This document shows positions 19,103 to 28,087 of a DNA stretch of 64,000 nt, in pieces. The stretch is from the NCBI RefSeq assembly GCF_009911795.1, contig NZ_CP047898.1:992001-1056000 (forward strand), given 5' to 3'. This DNA comes from Pseudarthrobacter psychrotolerans (GTDB taxonomy: Bacteria; Actinomycetota; Actinomycetes; Actinomycetales; Micrococcaceae). The position numbers were made by a program, and so were the translations under genes. The notes under the pieces were generated by a model. That model was given only the letters and a program-made list of their open reading frames with translations, was not told where the DNA came from and did not search any database. Numbering within the stretch: the first letter of the stretch is position 1; each line of letters begins with the position of its first letter.

Positions 19103-20758
19103 ATGACCATTGAACGTCCCACCACGCCCGCACCGAATGAGCGAAAAGTAGTCCTGTACCGCAACGGCTCGGTCTACACGGCAGCGGACCCCTTTGCCAC
19201 CGCCATGCTGGTTGACGGAGACACCGTTGCCTGGGTCGGCTCGGAGCAGGCGGCCTCCTCCATTGCCGACAGCTCCATGGAGATCATCGACCTCCGTGGA
19301 GCCCTCGTTGCGCCGGGGTTTGTCGACTCCCACGTCCACCTCACGGAAACCGGCATCGCGCTGGGTTCCCTCCAGCTGGGCGGGATCCGTTCCGCCCGGC
19401 AGTTGCTCGACGCCGTCGCTGCGTCCAATGGCGATGGCCCGTTGCTTGGTCACGGCTGGGATGAATCCACGTGGGAGGACCCTGCCCTGCCCGCGGCCGA
19501 GGAACTTGAGCAGGCGGCCGGAGGCAGGCCCGTGTTCCTGGCCAGGGTGGATGCGCATTCGGCGTTGGTCTCGTCCTCCCTGGCTGCCGCCGCCGGGCTC
19601 GGAGGGCTCGACGGCTACACCACCGGGTCACAGGTGAAGCGGGCTGCCCATACCGCCGCGCGTCAGGAGGCGAGGCGGCTCCCGGAGGCCAGTCTCCTGG
19701 CCTACCAGCGGCGCGCCCTGACTGCGGCGGCCGAAAACGGTTACGTGGCACTGGCGGAGATGGCCGCGCCGCATATCGGCGGAGTTTCCGACCTTCGCCT
19801 GGCTGCCGCGTGGAACACAGCCTCCGGCGAGGCCATGCCGGAGATCCTGCCGTACTGGGGCGAACTGGCCACCTCGGAGGAGCAGGCCCGGGCGCTGCTG
19901 GACGACCTGGGGGTATCCGTGCGCGGCCTGGCAGGCGATCTGAATATTGACGGTTCCATCGGCTCCCGGACAGCAGCTTTGAGGTCCGGCTACAGCGACG
20001 CGGCGGGGGAGCGGGGCAGCCTCTTCCTTTCGGCAGAACAGGCCGGCGCCCACCTGGCGGCCTGCTCGCTGCTGGGCATCCAGGGCGGCTTCCACGTCAT
20101 CGGCGACGCGGGACTGGACGCCGCGCTGGAGGCCCTGGAACTCGCGGCCGCCGAAGTGGGTGAGCAGCGGATCCGTGCCGCCGGCCACCGCTTCGAGCAT
20201 GTCGAAATGGCAGACGCCAACGCTGTGCAGCAGCTGGCCCGCTTCGCCGTGACCGTCAGCGCCCAGCCGCGCTTCGACGCTGCGTGGGGGAACGACGGCG
20301 GAATGTATGAGCAACGACTGGGGAGCCGGAGCCGGTCCATGAACCCGTTTGCCTCGTTCTACGCTGCCGGTGTCCCTATCTGCTTCGGCAGCGACAGCCC
20401 CGTAACACCGCTTCGCCCGTGGTCCAGCGTCCGCGCCTGCCTGGAACACCACAACCACGCTGAACGGATCTCGGCCCGGGCAGCGTTCCTTGGCCACACC
20501 CGCGCGGGGTGGAGGGCAGCCAAGTACCAGAACCCGATGGCCGGGCAACTGGTTCCCGGCGCACCAGCCAGTTTCGCCGTCTGGGACGTTGAGGAGCTGA
20601 TGGTCCAGGTGGCTGACGGACGTGTCCAGTCCTGGAGCACGGATCCGCGCGCCCGGACGCCCCTTCTCCCGGCGCTGGACACCGGAGTGGACCCGGTGTG
20701 CCTGCAGACCGTGAAGGACGGCATCGAGCTGTATTCCAGTCCGGCACTGCGGTCCTGA
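19103..20758 (+). CDS. Metal-dependent amidohydrolase (YtcJ-like)
   Basis: The 551-residue protein has a beta-sandwich start (YRNGSVYTAADPFATAMLVDGDTVAWVGSE) and the amidohydrolase metal motif FVDSHVHLTETG. Later conserved segments are HVIGDAGLDAALEAL, RFEHVEMADANAVQ, the block around VSAQPRFDAAWG, and CFGSDSPVTPLRPWSSV with the metal-binding Asp. This matches YtcJ-type imidazolonepropionase-like enzymes whose substrates are mostly unknown. AGGAG lies 10 nt upstream of the ATG. It is followed by a promoter for the mannosyltransferase. Confidence 0.88.
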   Translation: MTIERPTTPAPNERKVVLYRNGSVYTAADPFATAMLVDGDTVAWVGSEQAASSIADSSMEIIDLRGALVAPGFVDSHVHLTETGIALGSLQLGGIRSARQLLDAVAASNGDGPLLGHGWDESTWEDPALPAAEELEQAAGGRPVFLARVDAHSALVSSSLAAAAGLGGLDGYTTGSQVKRAAHTAARQEARRLPEASLLAYQRRALTAAAENGYVALAEMAAPHIGGVSDLRLAAAWNTASGEAMPEILPYWGELATSEEQARALLDDLGVSVRGLAGDLNIDGSIGSRTAALRSGYSDAAGERGSLFLSAEQAGAHLAACSLLGIQGGFHVIGDAGLDAALEALELAAAEVGEQRIRAAGHRFEHVEMADANAVQQLARFAVTVSAQPRFDAAWGNDGGMYEQRLGSRSRSMNPFASFYAAGVPICFGSDSPVTPLRPWSSVRACLEHHNHAERISARAAFLGHTRAGWRAAKYQNPMAGQLVPGAPASFAVWDVEELMVQVADGRVQSWSTDPRARTPLLPALDTGVDPVCLQTVKDGIELYSSPALRS

Positions 20759-20791
20759 CCGGACACACCGGCGGCGCCCGTCTTAGCGCCC

Positions 20792-20797
20792 TATAAT
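20792..20797 (+). promoter_or_regulatory. Candidate -10 element for the polyprenol-phosphate mannosyltransferase gene
   Basis: A perfect TATAAT sits 77 nt upstream of the GTG start. No good TTGACA-like -35 is visible at 16-18 bp, so the call rests on the hexamer and its position in a 115 bp intergenic gap. Confidence 0.45.
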
Positions 20798-20873
20798 AGG
20801 TAGTTGCGCCTGACCGCCAGCTACTCCGCTACAGATCAGTCGCTCCGACCGCTCCCGTCCAGGAAGGCCCTTT

Positions 20874-21617
20874 GTGCGCGTCCTCACCATTATTCCTACT
20901 TACAACGAGCTGGAATCGCTGCCCAAGACTCTTCAACGCCTCCGGGCAGCCGTACCGGCCTCGGACGTACTGGTGGTGGACGACAACAGCCCGGACGGCA
21001 CCGGCCGGCTTGCGGACGGCTTTGCCGCCGAGGATCCGCAGGTCCACGTCCTGCACCGCAAAGGCAAGGCAGGCCTGGGAGCCGCCTACATTGCAGGGTT
21101 CAAATGGGGACTCGAGGCAGGCTACGACGTCCTGGTGGAAATGGATGCGGACGGCTCCCACCAGCCCGAACAACTTCCCCAGCTGCTGGAAGCCGTTGAA
21201 CAGGGTGCAGACCTTGCCATGGGATCCCGCTGGGTTCCGGGTGGCAGCGTGGTCAACTGGCCGCTGTACCGGCAGGCGATTTCACGCATTGGCAGCACCT
21301 ACGCCCGGCTGATGCTGGGCCTGAAGATCAAGGACGTCACCGGCGGCTACCGCGCCTTCCGGCGGACCACGCTGGAAAAATTGAACCTCGACCTGGTCGA
21401 TTCAGTGGGCTACGGCTTCCAGGTTGACTTGGCATGGCGTGTAGCCAAGCTGGGCCTCCGGATCGAGGAACGCCCCATTACGTTCGTGGAGCGCGAGCTC
21501 GGAGCGTCAAAGATGAGCGGCAACATTGTTGTGGAGGCCATGGTCAACGTCACCAGGTGGGGCTTGCAGGCACGCTGGAACAAGCTCACGGGCAAGAAGG
21601 ATCCGGCACAGGGCTAA
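20874..21617 (+). CDS. Polyprenol-phosphate mannosyltransferase (GT2, Ppm1/DPM1-like)
   Basis: The 247-residue soluble GT2 enzyme has [18 protein letters not shown] at the start, the [11 protein letters not shown] nucleotide-binding motif, and the catalytic DxD in [20 protein letters not shown] and [11 protein letters not shown] are typical of dolichol/polyprenol monophosphate mannose synthases, which make the mannose donor for lipoglycans and protein O-mannosylation. No membrane domain or Lnt-like acyltransferase is fused, unlike M. tuberculosis Ppm1. It starts at GTG 20874 with AGGAAGG upstream. A strong bidirectional terminator follows. Confidence 0.92.
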   Translation: MRVLTIIPTYNELESLPKTLQRLRAAVPASDVLVVDDNSPDGTGRLADGFAAEDPQVHVLHRKGKAGLGAAYIAGFKWGLEAGYDVLVEMDADGSHQPEQLPQLLEAVEQGADLAMGSRWVPGGSVVNWPLYRQAISRIGSTYARLMLGLKIKDVTGGYRAFRRTTLEKLNLDLVDSVGYGFQVDLAWRVAKLGLRIEERPITFVERELGASKMSGNIVVEAMVNVTRWGLQARWNKLTGKKDPAQG

Positions 21618-21655
21618 CACCCGCCGCGAGGGCAGCGGAAGTAAGCGCTTATGAC

Positions 21656-21699
21656 AAGGGCCGGCCCGGCAACGTAATTACGTTGCCGGGCCGGCCCTT
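21656..21699. terminator. Bidirectional terminator between mannosyltransferase gene and rbpA
   Basis: A perfect 22-bp inverted repeat (21656-21677 and 21678-21699) with no spacer, GC-rich with AA...TT ends. It lies between two convergent genes, 38 bp after one stop and 51 bp after the other. Confidence 0.88.
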
Positions 21700-21749
21700 A
21701 TCAATTGGTTCAGAAAACCTCAGTCAGCCAGCCTCTGGCCGCCAGTGGA

Positions 21750-22097
21750 TCAGGCAGTGCGCCGTTCGCCACGGCGTTCGCGCAGGATGGTCAGCCGGTC
21801 TTCGAGAATCTGCTCCAGTTCCGGAAGGGAACGGCGCTCAAGGAGCATGTCCCAGTGCGTTCGGACAGCCTTTTCGTTGCTGGTGTCCGGACGTTCGCCA
21901 TCAACGAGGAGCGCTTCCTTGCCGGTCTTGGAAACCCACACAGGAGGAATTTCAGCCTCTGAAGAGAACGTCACGAAGACCTGCTCGCCGTCCTCGCACC
22001 GGTATTCGACACGCTGACGCGGAGCCGGCTCCACGCCGGACTCGGTCTCCATGCTCTGCGCGCCAAGGCGCATACCCCGCAGGCTGCGATCGCTCAT
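21750..22097 (-). CDS. rbpA: RNA polymerase-binding protein RbpA
   Basis: RbpA binds the sigma factor and RNA polymerase of actinobacteria and stabilises open complexes. The 115-residue protein starts MSDRSLRGMRLGAQSMETE, has the core YRCEDGEQVFVTFSSEAEIPPVWVSKTGKEAL, and the sigma-interaction tail KAVRTHWDMLLERRSLPELEQILEDRL. The start at 22097 has GAGGGAG 6 nt upstream; the open frame to 22178 is not used. It has a long leader from the candidate promoter at about 22256-22284. Confidence 0.96.
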   Translation of the reverse strand: MSDRSLRGMRLGAQSMETESGVEPAPRQRVEYRCEDGEQVFVTFSSEAEIPPVWVSKTGKEALLVDGERPDTSNEKAVRTHWDMLLERRSLPELEQILEDRLTILRERRGERRTA

Positions 22098-22255
22098 GTT
22101 TTCTCCCTCTGGTCGGTTCGCGGAGCAGGACTCCACGCAAGCCGGTGCAGCATAACCGCCCCGGACTACTGTGTGCACTGTGCTGCATCATAAGATTCAA
22201 CGCATTGCGAAGCATTCTTGTTCCAGCGGATCTGGTCCGACCGGACAAATACACA

Positions 22256-22284
22256 ATTATACCGGCGTGGGGCCAAGCCGCAAA
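22256..22284 (-). promoter_or_regulatory. Candidate sigma-70-type promoter of rbpA
   Basis: On the minus strand TTGCGG (about 22278-22283) and a perfect TATAAT (22256-22261) are separated by 16 bp. Transcription would start about 150 nt before the rbpA ATG, leaving a long 5' leader. No GGAAT...GTT sigma-R promoter, known for Streptomyces rbpA, was seen. Confidence 0.55.
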
Positions 22285-22285
22285 A

Positions 22286-22323
22286 CGGGAGGGGACCCGC
22301 GACGAATCGCGAATCCCCTCCCG
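22286..22323 (-). terminator. Terminator of the SPFH/NfeD operon
   Basis: A 10-bp GC-rich inverted repeat (22286-22295 and 22314-22323) begins 23 bp beyond the stop of the SPFH gene. There is no long T-tract, which is common for actinobacterial terminators. Confidence 0.65.
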
Positions 22324-22345
22324 GCCTGTATGAGGCAGATCCGTG

Positions 22346-23296
22346 TCAGGACCCAGGCTGTTTCGCGGGTTCCTCGTCGAACAGCCCGCCGCCGCCCGCG
22401 CTCGGGTCAGGATTGGTGCCGCCAAGTGCCTGGCCGATGCCCTTGAGTGCCTCACCAATTTCGCTGGGAATGATCCAGAGCTTGTTCGATGATCCCTCTG
22501 CGATCTTCGGAAGCGTCTGCAGGTACTGGTAGGCCAGCAGCTTCTGGTCGGGGTTGCCCTTGTGGATGGCGTCAAAGACCTTCTGGATGGCCTGCGCCTC
22601 ACCGTCTGCGCGGAGGATGGCTGCCTTCGCGTCGCCCTCTGCCTTCAGGATCGATGCCTGCCGCTGGCCCTCGGCTGTCAGGATGGCAGACTGCTTGGTG
22701 CCTTCGGCCGTGAGGATCGCAGCGCGCCGGTCCCGTTCGGCCCGCATCTGCTTCTCCATCGAGTCCTGGATGGAGTGGGGCGGGTCAATGGCCTTGAGCT
22801 CCACGCGCGAGACGCGGATGCCCCAGCGGCCGGTTGCCTCGTCCAATACGCCGCGTAGCTGGCCGTTGATCTGGTCGCGGGAGGTGAGTGCCTCTTCCAG
22901 GTTCAGGCCGCCCACGACGTTACGCAGGGTGGTAGTGGTGAGCTGCTCCACGGCCTGGATGTAGTTGGCAATTTCATACGTGGCGGCGCGCGGATCGGTG
23001 ACCTGGAAATACACCACGGTGTCGATGGACACCACCAGGTTGTCTTCGGTGATGACCGGCTGCGGCGGAAACGACACCACCTGCTCCCTCAGGTCCAGGA
23101 GCGGCAGGAGCCGGTCCACAAACGGGATCAGGATGGTGAGTCCCGGGTTGAGGGTCCGCTGGTATTTGCCGAGCCGTTCAACGACGCCGGCCCTCGCCTG
23201 CGGGATGATCCGCACTGAGCGGACCAAAACAATAATCACGAACACGATCAGGACCACCAGCACAATGGCCAAGGCGGCTCCTCCTGCGTTATCCAT
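22346..23296 (-). CDS. SPFH/band 7 (stomatin-like) membrane protein
   Basis: The 316-residue protein has one N-terminal transmembrane helix (about 6-28) then a prohibitin-homology domain: VRIIPQARAGVVERLGKYQRTLNPGLTILIPFVDRL and LREQVVSFPPQPVITEDNLVVSIDTVVYFQV. A long helical segment with repeated ILTAEG/ILKAEG/ILRADGEAQA units follows (about 190-250). The start at 23296 has AGGAG 5 nt upstream. It is the second gene of an NfeD-SPFH pair; partners in such pairs act in membrane microdomains. Confidence 0.93.
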   Translation of the reverse strand: MDNAGGAALAIVLVVLIVFVIIVLVRSVRIIPQARAGVVERLGKYQRTLNPGLTILIPFVDRLLPLLDLREQVVSFPPQPVITEDNLVVSIDTVVYFQVTDPRAATYEIANYIQAVEQLTTTTLRNVVGGLNLEEALTSRDQINGQLRGVLDEATGRWGIRVSRVELKAIDPPHSIQDSMEKQMRAERDRRAAILTAEGTKQSAILTAEGQRQASILKAEGDAKAAILRADGEAQAIQKVFDAIHKGNPDQKLLAYQYLQTLPKIAEGSSNKLWIIPSEIGEALKGIGQALGGTNPDPSAGGGGLFDEEPAKQPGS

Positions 23297-23329
23297 ACGT
23301 CTCCTACTCCCCAATTGTTAGGCTGTACT

Positions 23330-23794
23330 TTAGGACTGCGTGGACTGCTCCGGCGGTGCGGAGACAACTGCCGTGGCGCCGTCGATGGCGGAGACCACTG
23401 CCTTCTGGCCGGCAGGAAGGACGCCGCCGGCGGACCTGGCGCTCCAGACATCGCCCCCGATCTTGACGAGGCCGCCGGTGGAGCTGACTGCTTCCATCAC
23501 AAGGGCCTGCTCGCCAATGAGCCGGTCGATGTTGGTGCGCTGGTCGGCGGGTCCCTTTTTCAGGTGGCTGAGTGCCACCGGCCGGACAAAGGCGATCATC
23601 AGCAGTGAGACGACACAGAAGACCACAATCTGCAGCCACAGGTCAGCGCCGGCAAAATCTGCGACCAGCGCGGCAAGTGTTCCGCCGCCGAGCATGATGA
23701 AGAACAGGTCGAGGGTGATCATTTCGACCACTGCGAACGCGAGGAAGGCTGTGAGCCACAGGGCCCACCAGTTTTCGCCAAGCCATTCAAACAT
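23330..23794 (-). CDS. NfeD family membrane protein
   Basis: The 154-residue protein has two or three hydrophobic segments in the first 70 residues (WALWLTAFLAFAVVEMITLDLFFIMLGGG and LWLQIVVFCVVSLLMIAFV). A soluble OB-fold domain (about 95-145, LIGEQALVMEAVSSTGGLVKIGGDVWSARSA) follows. This is the short NfeD form that pairs with a stomatin-like protein, whose gene follows 33 bp downstream. AAGGGGGA lies about 4 nt before the ATG. Confidence 0.92.
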   Translation of the reverse strand: MFEWLGENWWALWLTAFLAFAVVEMITLDLFFIMLGGGTLAALVADFAGADLWLQIVVFCVVSLLMIAFVRPVALSHLKKGPADQRTNIDRLIGEQALVMEAVSSTGGLVKIGGDVWSARSAGGVLPAGQKAVVSAIDGATAVVSAPPEQSTQS

Positions 23795-23896
23795 TCCGTC
23801 CCCCTTGACCTTCCGGTTGCTGTCTAATTATCCTAGTCCGCCGGAAAGCAGGACGGCAGGATGCGTGAAGGGCGTCGGTTGAACGTGGCCAAGTCG

Positions 23897-24784
23897 TTAC
23901 GGTGCGGATGGTGCCGGGCGGAACACGGTGATCCGGAATCGTGCCTCCACCTCGGTGGACACCACGCCGCTGCCGATTTTGGCCGCAATGGCCGCGCGGT
24001 CCAAGTGGTGCCCGGCCGGACCCATAAAGGCCAGGTCAGCCACCTCGCTGGGCGTAAGTATCATCCGGATATCCAGGTCGCGCGTGGACTCTGCGACGAA
24101 GTGCGGCGAGAGGGACTCTGCGAGCCGCGCGTCCTTGTCATCCTCGATGGACAGCATCCCTGCCTCGACGGCGACGGCGGCCAAGTGTCCGGCGCGGGGC
24201 GTCACCACCACAAGCCTTCCGCCGGGGCGGAGGACCCTGGCGAATTCGGCGGCATTGCGGGGAGCGAAGATCACCGTAATGGCGTCGACGGCGGCGTCGG
24301 CCACCGGAAGCGGCTGCCACACATCGCAGGCGAGGCTGATGGCCTCGGGGTTGAGGCGCGCGGCGCGCCGGAGCGCGAACTTGGAGATGTCAAGAGCGAC
24401 GGCGGTGCAACTGCCGGTAGTCCGCTGCACCTCATCCAGCACCACCCTGAGATAGTGGCCGGTACCCGTACCCGAATCGAGGACAGTGAATGGTTCGCCA
24501 GGGGTTATCCCGGGCACAACGGCGGCCGCAACAGCGTCTGCCAGGGGACGGTAGTGGCCGCCGTCGAGGAAAGCGAAGCGGGCCGCCACCATTTCGGCGG
24601 TGTCTGCTTCAAAGACAGTCCCCTTCCCCACTAGCAGGTTGAAGTAGCCCTGCTTCGCCGCATCGAAACTGTGCCCGGACCCGCAGACCAGGGCCTTGCG
24701 GGCAGCGTCAGCTGCGCCGCCCTGGGCATTCAGTGCGGCGCCGCACAACGGGCAGCGCAGCGGAGGGCGAGGGCTTGATGGCAT
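23897..24784 (-). CDS. RlmA-like 23S rRNA (guanine-N1) methyltransferase
   Basis: The 295-residue protein has the RlmA zinc site at the N-terminus (LRCPLCGAAL ... LVCGSGHSFDAAKQGYFNLL) followed by a Rossmann methyltransferase domain with the SAM loop VLDSGTGTGHYLR and the DISKFALRRAARL acidic loop. RlmA-type enzymes methylate G745/G748 of 23S rRNA; the actinobacterial TlrB-type confers tylosin resistance, but function here is only inferred. TAAGAT on the minus strand (24792-24797) is 7 nt from the ATG at 24784, which supports that start over 24793 and a leaderless mRNA. Confidence 0.85.
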   Translation of the reverse strand: MPSSPRPPLRCPLCGAALNAQGGAADAARKALVCGSGHSFDAAKQGYFNLLVGKGTVFEADTAEMVAARFAFLDGGHYRPLADAVAAAVVPGITPGEPFTVLDSGTGTGHYLRVVLDEVQRTTGSCTAVALDISKFALRRAARLNPEAISLACDVWQPLPVADAAVDAITVIFAPRNAAEFARVLRPGGRLVVVTPRAGHLAAVAVEAGMLSIEDDKDARLAESLSPHFVAESTRDLDIRMILTPSEVADLAFMGPAGHHLDRAAIAAKIGSGVVSTEVEARFRITVFRPAPSAP

Positions 24785-24884
24785 ACGGACCATCTTAGGG
24801 TGGGGAGCGGGCCCCGGCGGCGGCCGCGCCAGCGTTCCGGCCGGGTGTTCGCCTGGAGGAAAGCCGCACGTTAGGCTCACGTGG

Positions 24885-26882
24885 GTGAAGCCAGAACACC
24901 TCCCGCTGCTCAATTCGGTCTCCGCGCCGGCCGTTCACCCGGACGGCAGCCGTGCTGTTGTGTCGGTAACCAGACCGGATTTCAACACTGATTCCTACGT
25001 GGGCCAGCTGTGGAACATCCCGCTGAATCACGAACAGCTGCCGCGGCGAATTACCAGGGGCTTTCGGGACACCTCCCCTGCCTTCTCTCCTGACGGGCTG
25101 GTCCTCGCTTTCCTCCGGACGGGCGGACCGTCGTCGAAAGCGCAGCTCGTTGTGGTGGAGGCGGGCGGCGGCGAACCCCAAGTCATAACCGACAGGCTGC
25201 TCGGAGTGGAGTCCTTCGCCTGGTCTCCAGATTCGCACCGGATAGTTTTCAGCTCCCGCGAACCCGACGCCGGGCGTTACGGCAGCAGCGAGGCCATCAC
25301 CGCGGAGGCGGAGGAACCACGATTGATCTCCTCCTACCAGTACAGGCTGAACGGCGTGGGCTACACGCGCGACAAGCCACAGCAGCTGTTCATCGTGGAC
25401 GTCCCGGAACTTGGCGGCGAGCCGCAGACAGCGCAGGCCTCTCAGCCGCTGCCACCACCCCGGCAGCTGACATCGCTCGCAACGGACGCCGGCTCAGGGG
25501 TTTTCAGTGCAGACGGATCAGCCGTCTACTTTGTGCCGGCACGGCAGGGGAACGACGACGACCTGGCCACGTTTATCTACAAGGTGCCGGTCGCCGGCGG
25601 CGACGCTGTCCCGGTGGATCAGGGGGCAGCCGCACCTCAAAGCGTCACGGAGGTCCGGCAGTCCCGGGACGGCAGATGGATGTTCTATATTGCCCGGGAC
25701 CTGGGCGGCTCGGGCCGGGACTTCGTGGCACGTAACGCCGTTTTGTACTGTGTCGCGGCCGACGGCGGCGTGCCGGTTGCGCTGACCGACCCTGAGCTGA
25801 TGGATGTGGCAGCCCCCGGTGCCCGGATTGAGCTCCGCGGCCCGGACCGGGCCCTGGTCCTGAACAATGCGCAGGGCACTGTTGAGCTCCTCGAGCTGGG
25901 GGCGACGGGCGGGCATGCCCTGCTGGTGCACGGTGACAAGGTGGTGTCGGGGGCTGCCTGGGCGGGTGGTTCGCTGCTCGTGGTGTTCAGCGATGCGTCC
26001 ACCCATGGGGACGTTGCAGTGCTCGACGACGGGCAGTTGCGGCTGCTGACAGACTTTTCGGCCGTTCTGCGGACGCAGTCGGACATTGTGGTTCCGCAGG
26101 AACTGACGTTTGAGGCGTCCGATGGGTATCCCGTCCATGGTTGGCTGGTCAGGCCTGCAGGCAAGGGTCCGCACCCGGTCCTGTTGAACATCCATGGCGG
26201 GCCCTTCGCCCAGTTCACCGTCGGGCTGTTCGACGAAGCCCAGGTCTACGCGGCCGCCGGGTACGCCGTACTGATGTGCAATCCACGCGGCTCAGCGGGC
26301 TATGGCAGGGATCACGGGCTGGCCATCAAGGGCCGCTTTGGCACCGACGACTTGGAGGATGTGCTCGCGTTCCTGGACGGCGCCCTGGCCAAATTTCCGA
26401 CGCTGGACGCGGGCCGGCTGGGCATCATGGGCGGCTCGTACGGCGGATACCTGACCGCCTGGGCTATAGCGCACCACCACAGGTTCAAAGGAGCCATTGT
26501 GGAGCGTGGATTCCTGGACCCCGTCAGTTTCGAGGGCTCGGCCGACATTGGCTGGTACTTCGGCGAGGAATATCTCGGTGGCTCGGTGGTGGAGGTCGCC
26601 GCCCAAAGCCCGTTCGAGCACGTGGGCAACGTGCAGACTCCGACCCTGGTCATCCACAGCGAAAACGATCTGAGGTGTCCACTGGAGCAGGGCCAGTGCT
26701 ATTTCACGGCCCTGAAGCGGCGCGGTGTGGAAGCCCAGCTGCTGGTATTCCCGGGTGAGGACCATGAACTTTCCCGGTCAGGCAGGCCGAACCACCGGCG
26801 GCAGAGATTCGAGCACATCCTGCGTTGGTGGGCCCGGTTCCTCCCGACCGACGCGAATCCGGCAGCCGTACCGCCGGAATGA
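24885..26882 (+). CDS. S9 family prolyl oligopeptidase-type serine peptidase
   Basis: The 665-residue protein has an N-terminal beta-propeller (repeated TolB-like blades, e.g. SPAFSPDGLVLAFLR and FAWSPDSHRIVFSS) and a C-terminal alpha/beta-hydrolase domain. The nucleophile is in MGGSYGGYLTAW (Ser near 517), with the catalytic Asp probably in HSENDLRCPLEQG and His in GEDHELS. It cleaves short peptides, probably in the cytoplasm because no signal peptide is visible. TAGGCT (24872-24877) is 7 nt before the GTG. It is divergent from the rRNA methyltransferase gene. Confidence 0.92.
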   Translation: MKPEHLPLLNSVSAPAVHPDGSRAVVSVTRPDFNTDSYVGQLWNIPLNHEQLPRRITRGFRDTSPAFSPDGLVLAFLRTGGPSSKAQLVVVEAGGGEPQVITDRLLGVESFAWSPDSHRIVFSSREPDAGRYGSSEAITAEAEEPRLISSYQYRLNGVGYTRDKPQQLFIVDVPELGGEPQTAQASQPLPPPRQLTSLATDAGSGVFSADGSAVYFVPARQGNDDDLATFIYKVPVAGGDAVPVDQGAAAPQSVTEVRQSRDGRWMFYIARDLGGSGRDFVARNAVLYCVAADGGVPVALTDPELMDVAAPGARIELRGPDRALVLNNAQGTVELLELGATGGHALLVHGDKVVSGAAWAGGSLLVVFSDASTHGDVAVLDDGQLRLLTDFSAVLRTQSDIVVPQELTFEASDGYPVHGWLVRPAGKGPHPVLLNIHGGPFAQFTVGLFDEAQVYAAAGYAVLMCNPRGSAGYGRDHGLAIKGRFGTDDLEDVLAFLDGALAKFPTLDAGRLGIMGGSYGGYLTAWAIAHHHRFKGAIVERGFLDPVSFEGSADIGWYFGEEYLGGSVVEVAAQSPFEHVGNVQTPTLVIHSENDLRCPLEQGQCYFTALKRRGVEAQLLVFPGEDHELSRSGRPNHRRQRFEHILRWWARFLPTDANPAAVPPE

Positions 26883-26900
26883 CGCGGTGACGCGGACGTG

Positions 26901-27566
26901 TCAGGGATTCCCGGGCAGGAATCCCAAGGCGGCACGGGCCTTTCCGATCCCCGGCTCGGCCCAGTGGGCGGCGTACTCGGCGTTGGAGCTCAAGGACCTC
27001 AACTCGGCCCGGTCAACGTACAGGGTGCCAAGAAGGTGATCGGTCTCGTGCTGCACAATCCTGGCCTGCCACCCCTCGAACTCCCGTTCGGACGCCAAGC
27101 CTCCGGGCGTCTCGAAACGGAGCAGCACCCGTTCAGGACGTACCACCACTGCCTGCAGGCCGCTCAGCGAGAGGCACCCCTCGAAGAACGCGGCGGTTTC
27201 CGTTCCGGCGGCCGTGTAGCGCGGGTTGATGATGGTGAGGAACTCCAGCGGGCTACGGTGCCGCAGTGCAGCGGCCTCCGGGTCGACGTCGTACTGGTCC
27301 TCAAGGACGGCCAGCTGCAGCGGGATTCCGAGTTGGGGGGCGGCGAGCCCCACGCCAGGGGCATCGTGCATCACTTCGCGCATGAGGGCTATCAACTGGT
27401 CCAGCTCGCCGGCGCTGATCTGGCCGTCGAAGGCCGCGGCCCGCTGGCGGAGTACGGGATTCCCGGCCTGGACGATGGGCGGCAGAGATCCTGCGGACAG
27501 GATTTCCTGCACGCGTTCCCTCAGGTCCGCGCAAGTGAATGAAGTGGGCGGTGATACGGCGTTCAT
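26901..27566 (-). CDS. def: Peptide deformylase
   Basis: Def removes the formyl group from new proteins. The 221-residue protein has the three motifs: GVGLAAPQLG, EGCLSL and QHETDHLLG (metal-binding HExxH as HETDH). The long N-terminal extension (SPPTSFTCADLRERVQEILSAG) is typical of one actinobacterial Def group. TAGGCT on the minus strand (27573-27578) is 6 nt from the ATG, so the mRNA is probably leaderless. It is divergent from the NTF2-like gene. Confidence 0.95.
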   Translation of the reverse strand: MNAVSPPTSFTCADLRERVQEILSAGSLPPIVQAGNPVLRQRAAAFDGQISAGELDQLIALMREVMHDAPGVGLAAPQLGIPLQLAVLEDQYDVDPEAAALRHRSPLEFLTIINPRYTAAGTETAAFFEGCLSLSGLQAVVVRPERVLLRFETPGGLASEREFEGWQARIVQHETDHLLGTLYVDRAELRSLSSNAEYAAHWAEPGIGKARAALGFLPGNP

Positions 27567-27625
27567 CCGGAAAGCCTAGCGGCGGACGCCGCACGGCGAC
27601 GGACGCGTCCGCTAATGTCGAAGCC

Positions 27626-28045
27626 ATGGCTGAACTGATGGAGTCCGAGCCCAACGCACTGGAACTTGTCCTGGACTTCATCCGGACCCTGGAAGCCGGC
27701 GGCGACGGCGAGGCCATCGGGCCTTTCCTCGCAGCGGACTTTGTGCTGGTCGAGGCACCGCATCTGCTCGCGGCTGAAGGCTCCACCCGGACGCGGGACC
27801 AGGCGATGGCCGGCCTCGACCAAAGCGGCGAAGTAGTCGCGGACCAGAAGTTTGAGATCCGCCGCACCACCTGCCAAGGCGGACGCGTGGTGGTGGAGGC
27901 CGACTGGTCGGCGAGAACGCTGATGGATCTGCGGTACTGGGATGCGGGCGAGACCATTCGTGCCCGAACGTCGTCGGTCTTTGAAGTCCGGGACGGCCTG
28001 ATCATCAGCCAGGACAGTTACGACTGCTACTTCGTGAACTCCTGA
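27626..28045 (+). CDS. NTF2/SnoaL-like protein
   Basis: The 139-residue protein has a SnoaL/NTF2 cone-fold pattern: an N-terminal helix (ALELVLDFIRTLEAGG), a FLAADFVLVEAPHLL strand-helix, and alternating strands ending FEVRDGLIISQDSYDCYF. Members are often ketosteroid-isomerase-like enzymes or ligand-binding proteins; nothing here fixes a function. TAATGT (27613-27618) is 7 nt before the ATG, so it looks leaderless. Its tail converges with the flavin hydroxylase gene 42 bp away. Confidence 0.8.
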   Translation: MAELMESEPNALELVLDFIRTLEAGGDGEAIGPFLAADFVLVEAPHLLAAEGSTRTRDQAMAGLDQSGEVVADQKFEIRRTTCQGGRVVVEADWSARTLMDLRYWDAGETIRARTSSVFEVRDGLIISQDSYDCYFVNS

Positions 28046-28087
28046 CCCGGCAGGGCACTGACCCGGCGGTGCGCTCCGGCACGGCAG

